This document shows, piece by piece, positions 14,857 through 18,037 of a stretch of 18,037 nt of DNA. Numbering within the stretch: position 1 is the stretch's first letter; the number at the start of each line of letters is the position of its first letter. Location: the NCBI GenBank assembly GCA_016650185.1, contig JAENWE010000183.1, positions 1-18,037 on the forward strand, read 5' to 3'. A program made the position numbers and the translations under genes. The DNA comes from Vicinamibacteria bacterium. Its GTDB lineage: Bacteria; Acidobacteriota; Vicinamibacteria; Fen-336; JAGNNV01. The notes beneath the pieces are model-generated. The model had not been told where the DNA came from and did not search any database. It saw only the letters and a list, made by a program, of their open reading frames with translations.

Positions 14857-15807
14857 ATGCTCCTGGTCCTAGCTCTGAGCCTTGTCGGCCCGCCTCCGGC
14901 CGGTCAGGACCCGCCGGTCACGCCGCGCATTCCCCTGACTTTCGCGGCCGAGGCTCGCACGGTAAACCTCACGGTTACGGTGCGGGGCGCGGACGGGAAA
15001 CTCCTCAAGGACCTGGTGGCTTCGGATTTCAAGATATATGAGGACGACAAGCCTCAGGACATTGGCTACTTTGCTCGGGTTTTCGACCCCTCACGGGCGA
15101 ATGACGCGGGTCAGGAGGGCGCTCCCGATCCCACCGCCATCGATCTGGGTATGCTTTTCGACACCAGCAGCAGCATGGTTGAGGTTTTGCGCCTGTCACA
15201 AAACGCGGCCAGCCAGTTTCTGGAGTCGATCCCGCGCGCGCGTGACCTCACCACCGTCTTCTTTGATTCGGACATCCGGCTCTCCAGGTTCAACGGCGAG
15301 TCGCAGCAAGGCCTGTTCGATCGGCTCCAGAAGGCGAAAAGCGGCGGCGACACTCTTCTCTACGACTCGATTGCCGTCTATCTCTCGCGGATTTCGGATG
15401 ACGCAGGGCGCAAGATCGTCGTTCTGTTCACCGACGGAGAGGATTCCAAGAGCCTGGTCACGGTATCCGAACTCAAGGCTCTGGTGAGATCGAGCACGGT
15501 CACCATCTATCCCATCGTTTTCGGCGGGCAGTACACGTCGACGAGCGCCAAAATGTCGGCCAAACTGCTGATGCAGGAACTGGCGGACCTCACCGGAGGC
15601 GCCGTCTTCTCTCCCACGACCTTCAAGGACCTCGCCCCGATCTATGACGGCCTCCTCGACGAGCTCGCGACTCAGTACGTCATCGGCTACGTCCCCCCAA
15701 GCGACGCCAAGCCGGGCGAGCATCGTCTCCGCGTCGAAGTGGATCGGTCAGGCGCAAAGGCCCGCCATCGCCGTGGCTACCGTGTATCCGCGCCCTCGGA
15801 GCGGTGA
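14857..15807 (+). CDS. Secreted VWFA-related domain protein (acidobacterial type)
   Basis: A 316-residue protein with a short hydrophobic N-terminus (LLVLALSLVG, 2-10) followed by a Pro-rich segment, consistent with a weak signal peptide or anchor without the usual basic residues. Residues about 37-75 form a beta-rich Ig-like module (VTVRGADGKLLKDLVASDF, then YEDDKPQDI). The von Willebrand A domain covers about 95-285. Its MIDAS is intact: DTSSS at 102-106, Thr166 in GGDTLLYD and Asp193 in FTDGEDS. The C-terminal YVIGYVPPSDAKPGEHRLRVEV and RRGYRVS complete the layout of the VWFA-related family common in Acidobacteriota. The role is unknown, probably metal-dependent adhesion or protein assembly outside the cytoplasm. 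AGGGGAAG at 14841-14848 may serve as ribosome binding site. Confidence 0.85.
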   Translation: MLLVLALSLVGPPPAGQDPPVTPRIPLTFAAEARTVNLTVTVRGADGKLLKDLVASDFKIYEDDKPQDIGYFARVFDPSRANDAGQEGAPDPTAIDLGMLFDTSSSMVEVLRLSQNAASQFLESIPRARDLTTVFFDSDIRLSRFNGESQQGLFDRLQKAKSGGDTLLYDSIAVYLSRISDDAGRKIVVLFTDGEDSKSLVTVSELKALVRSSTVTIYPIVFGGQYTSTSAKMSAKLLMQELADLTGGAVFSPTTFKDLAPIYDGLLDELATQYVIGYVPPSDAKPGEHRLRVEVDRSGAKARHRRGYRVSAPSER

Positions 15808-15818
15808 GAGAAGCCGTC

Positions 15819-15824
15819 TAAGAT
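15819..15824 (+). promoter_or_regulatory. Candidate -10 box (TAAGAT) before the CsaA-like gene
   Basis: TAAGAT ends eight bases before GTG 15833, in the 25-base gap after the VWFA stop. There is no Shine-Dalgarno and no clear -35. The same spacing is seen before ATG 12980. Confidence 0.3.
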
Positions 15825-15832
15825 TCCCCTCC

Positions 15833-16165
15833 GTGGCCACCTTTGACGAGTTCCTGCACCTGGACCTGCGCGTGGGCACCGTGCGGAGCGCTCAGCCTCT
15901 GGACGGCGCCATCAAGCCCGCGTATCGGATGGAGATCGACTTCGGCCCGGAGATCGGCACAAAGCGCTCCTCCGGCCAGTACACCGCGAATTATCGGCCC
16001 GAGGACCTGGTCGGCCGACAGGTGATCGCCGTGGTGAACTTCTCGCCCCGCCGAATCGCGGGCTTCATGTCTGAGGTCCTGGTTCTGGCCGCTCCCGACC
16101 CAAACGGCGCTCACGTTCTTCTCGTCCCTGAGCGGCAGGTTCCGAACGGAGGCCGAATCTCTTGA
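15833..16165 (+). CDS. csaA: CsaA-like tRNA-binding domain protein (export-related chaperone family)
   Basis: A 110-residue OB-fold protein of the CsaA type, the length of stand-alone members. It has DFxxLDLRVGTV-like FLHLDLRVGTVRSAQPL at the N-terminus, then KPAYRMEIDFG, SGQYTANY, LVGRQVIAVVNFSPRRIAGFMSEVLVL and a C-terminal VPNGGRI. CsaA is a dimeric secretion-related chaperone in Bacillus; its fold is that of the C-terminal tRNA-binding domain of methionyl-tRNA synthetase. I start it at GTG 15833 because the family begins with exactly this segment and the reading frame upstream overlaps the VWFA gene. The stop overlaps the next gene's TTG as TTGA, so its translation is likely coupled to pyrR. 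This placement in a pyrimidine locus is unusual. Confidence 0.88.
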   Translation: MATFDEFLHLDLRVGTVRSAQPLDGAIKPAYRMEIDFGPEIGTKRSSGQYTANYRPEDLVGRQVIAVVNFSPRRIAGFMSEVLVLAAPDPNGAHVLLVPERQVPNGGRIS

Positions 16166-16725
16166 AGGCCGAAAGGACCCGACCGAAGACCCCAAAAGAG
16201 ACGAGAGTCCTCACTGGCCGGTCTCTGCGGGCCGCCATTTCCTCGATGGCGACGGCGATTCAAGGCGACCAGAAAGGGACCTCCCCGGTCGCCATCGTGG
16301 GTATTCAGAGCCGCGGCGTCCCCCTCGCCGCCCGGCTGGCCGGTTGTCTCGAAACCGCGACCCGGCGCAAGATCGACCTGGGATCGCTCGATATCACCCT
16401 TTATCGCGATGACCTCTCGACCGTGGGCACCCGGCCCATCCTCAAGGCCACGCGGATTCCTTTCTCAATCGACGGCCGCACCGTCATTCTGGTCGACGAT
16501 GTTCTCTACACGGGCCGCACCATCCGCGCGGCCCTCGATGAACTCGTGGACTTCGGACGACCCGCTCGAATCGCCCTGGCCGTTCTGATCGATCGCGGCC
16601 ACCGCGAACTCCCCATCCAGGCCGACTACGTAGGGAAAGGGATCAAGACGAGCCGTCTCGACCGAGTCGACGTCCGGCTCACCGAGATCGACGGCACGGA
16701 TGAAGTCGTCCTGGTGAAGCGGTGA
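16162..16725 (+). CDS. pyrR: Bifunctional pyr operon regulator / uracil phosphoribosyltransferase PyrR
   Basis: A 187-residue type I phosphoribosyltransferase. The PRPP-binding loop VILVDDVLYTGRTIRAALDE is at about 109-128. SRGVPLA, the substrate-side region TLYRDD and the C-terminal LPIQADYVGKGIKTS are characteristic of PyrR. In Gram-positive bacteria PyrR binds pyr mRNA to control attenuation and has weak uracil phosphoribosyltransferase activity. Here it is the first pyr gene, followed by pyrB and pyrC, as in Bacillus-type operons. I see no convincing anti-antiterminator or intrinsic terminator in the 40-base gap to pyrB, only a small hairpin, so regulation may act by translation or further upstream. 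The TTG start overlaps the csaA stop, and the first 15 residues are basic and not conserved. Confidence 0.95.
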   Translation: MKAERTRPKTPKETRVLTGRSLRAAISSMATAIQGDQKGTSPVAIVGIQSRGVPLAARLAGCLETATRRKIDLGSLDITLYRDDLSTVGTRPILKATRIPFSIDGRTVILVDDVLYTGRTIRAALDELVDFGRPARIALAVLIDRGHRELPIQADYVGKGIKTSRLDRVDVRLTEIDGTDEVVLVKR

Positions 16726-16727
16726 GC

Positions 16728-16745
16728 CGGGTCTCGCGGAACCCG
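16728..16745 (+). other. Small stem-loop between pyrR and pyrB
   Basis: CGGGT (16728-16732) can pair with ACCCG (16741-16745) around an 8-base loop. There is no T-tract. It could be a PyrR target near the pyrB start, but a five-pair GC stem is also easily found by chance. Confidence 0.25.
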
Positions 16746-16765
16746 AAGCGCGCGTGGGACCATGC

Positions 16766-17719
16766 ATGCCGCTAGGTGAGGTGACGTCTCCTCGGCTCCC
16801 CTGGACACGCAGGCATCTCCTCGGCATCGAGCCCCTGAGCGTCGAGGAGATCACACTCATCCTGGACACCGCAGTCCAGATGCGCGAGATTATGGACCGC
16901 CCGATCAAGAAGGTCCCCACCCTACGCGGACGCACGGTGGTCAATCTGTTCATGGAGGCCTCCACTCGAACCCGTGCCTCTTTTGAGATGGCGGAAAGGA
17001 TCCTCTCCGCCGACTCGCTCTCGATTCAGGCCGCCGGCTCCAGCGTGGCCAAGGGCGAGAGCCTCCTGGATACCGTCAAGAACCTTGAAGCGATGACGCC
17101 GGACGTAATTGTGATCCGGCATTCGTCGGCCGGCGCGGCCAACTTCCTGGCCCGCACCTGCAATTCTCGAATCGTGAATGCGGGAGACGGCGCGCACGAG
17201 CATCCCACCCAGGCCCTGCTCGACGCCCTCACCCTCCGGCAGGCCAAAGGGCGGATCGAGGGGCTCAGGGTGGCGATCGTGGGCGACGTGCTTCACTCAA
17301 GGGTCGCGCGATCGAACATCCACCTCCTCACCAAGATGGGCGCGGAGGTCACCCTGTGCGCGCCGCCCACCCTGCTGCCTCAGTCGTTCTCGAACGTGGT
17401 CACCCTGAACTGGCGTTTCGATGAAGCCATCGAGGGCGTCGACGTGGTCATGATGCTTCGCCTCCAGCAGGAGCGGATGACCAGCGCGTTCATCTCCACG
17501 ACGCGCGAGTACCACGCCCAGTACGGCCTCACCATGGCCCGATTGAAGAAAGCAAAAACAGATGTAGTGGTGCTCCACCCCGGGCCGATGAATCGCGGCG
17601 TAGAAATCGCGAGCGACGTCGCCGACTCGAAGTCGTCCCTCATTCTCGATCAGGTCACGAACGGCGTGGCCGTTCGCATGGCCGTGCTCTACCTTCTGCT
17701 CGGAGGCGGCCGTGAATAG
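16766..17719 (+). CDS. pyrB: Aspartate carbamoyltransferase catalytic subunit
   Basis: Catalytic chain of aspartate transcarbamoylase, condensing carbamoyl phosphate with aspartate in de novo pyrimidine synthesis. It is 317 residues from ATG 16766, a normal length. The carbamoyl-phosphate loop STRTRASFE is at about 66-74. HRTQ-type HPTQALLDAL, GDVLHSRVARSN (the SRVARS element), MMLRLQQER and HPGPMNRGVEI are all intact. GTG 16754 is an alternative start adding four residues; GTG 16781 is another. No strong ribosome binding site precedes any of them. No regulatory-chain gene (pyrI) is visible in the window, consistent with a pyrR-controlled operon. pyrC follows after 30 bases. Confidence 0.96.
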   Translation: MPLGEVTSPRLPWTRRHLLGIEPLSVEEITLILDTAVQMREIMDRPIKKVPTLRGRTVVNLFMEASTRTRASFEMAERILSADSLSIQAAGSSVAKGESLLDTVKNLEAMTPDVIVIRHSSAGAANFLARTCNSRIVNAGDGAHEHPTQALLDALTLRQAKGRIEGLRVAIVGDVLHSRVARSNIHLLTKMGAEVTLCAPPTLLPQSFSNVVTLNWRFDEAIEGVDVVMMLRLQQERMTSAFISTTREYHAQYGLTMARLKKAKTDVVVLHPGPMNRGVEIASDVADSKSSLILDQVTNGVAVRMAVLYLLLGGGRE

Positions 17720-17749
17720 CGCCGTCATTTCAGGTCCCTTGGAACACTC

Positions 17750-18037
17750 ATGCCTCCATCTCTTCTGATTCGCGGCGGTCGGGTCATTGACCCCTCGTCC
17801 CGTCTCGACACTCGCGCGGACGTTCTGGTCGAGGACGGCCGGATCTCCCAGATCGGCGAAAGCCTCAAGGCCAAGGGCGCCGAGGTATTCGACGCTGCCG
17901 GCTGCGTGGTCGCTCCCGGTTTCATCGACCTCCACACTCACCTGCGCGAACCCGGCCGCGAGGACAAGGAAACTATCGCCACCGGCGCCCAGGCCGCCGC
18001 GGCGGGAGGCTTCACCGCGGTGTGCGCGATGCCCAAC
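17750..18037 (+). CDS. pyrC: Dihydroorotase, N-terminal part (runs off the window)
   Basis: The first 96 codons of a class I dihydroorotase, which cyclises carbamoyl aspartate to dihydroorotate, the step after PyrB. The open frame runs unbroken from ATG 17750 to the last base. It starts with the amidohydrolase beta-sandwich segment SLLIRGGRVIDP. PGFIDLHTHLREPG at about 57-69 holds the metal ligands His62 and His64. GGFTAVCAMPN closes the visible part and is strongly conserved in type I dihydroorotases. The GTG at 17712 inside the pyrB end is in another frame and is not the start. No strong Shine-Dalgarno is visible. An active enzyme cannot be confirmed because the rest of the metal site lies beyond the window. 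Confidence 0.95.
   Translation, partial: MPPSLLIRGGRVIDPSSRLDTRADVLVEDGRISQIGESLKAKGAEVFDAAGCVVAPGFIDLHTHLREPGREDKETIATGAQAAAAGGFTAVCAMPN

Noticed and set aside
16726..16765. PyrR-controlled attenuator between pyrR and pyrB
   Set aside because: Only 40 bases with a five-pair stem and no T-tract; too short for an antiterminator/terminator pair.

Overview
This window is a compact, high-GC stretch of a bacterial chromosome, mostly housekeeping genes on the plus strand with two membrane-protein genes on the minus strand. The best taxonomic clue is the secreted VWFA-domain protein at 14857-15807. It has the layout of the VWFA-related family that is expanded in Acidobacteriota, so I infer an acidobacterial or nearby environmental lineage. 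That rests on one family and is not proven. No phage, insertion sequence, CRISPR array, rRNA or tRNA is visible.

Layout. (1) 27-548: gamma-class carbonic anhydrase. (2) 675-6152: aspS, phoH, ybeY, a CorC/CNNM-CBS membrane protein and era. The last four are linked by ATGA stop/start overlaps, which suggests one translationally coupled transcript for RNA maturation and ribosome assembly. aspS carries a one-base frameshift in a run of seven C. (3) 6399-8683: an APC-type permease fused to two universal-stress domains, followed by a small MscS-like membrane protein. The permease lacks its central membrane helices through an in-frame internal deletion. (4) 8782-9396: a GrpB-family protein. (5) 9411-10196 and 10491-12425, minus strand: a DUF2306-like membrane protein and an MFS-PlsC fusion (lysophospholipid transport/acylation). 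(6) 12489-12842: a YjbR-like protein, divergent from the fusion. (7) 12980 to the window end: a fused homocysteine methyltransferase/methylene-THF reductase, the VWFA protein, a CsaA-like protein, then pyrR, pyrB and the start of pyrC, the opening genes of a pyrimidine biosynthesis operon.

The points most worth a second look are the internally deleted permease-USP protein, the aspS frameshift, the CorC homologue that has lost its usual GE-x-x-PK element, and a recurring TAnnnT box 6-9 bases before non-SD start codons, which suggests leaderless transcription. I found no convincing new multi-gene system; most of the window is ordinary core genome.
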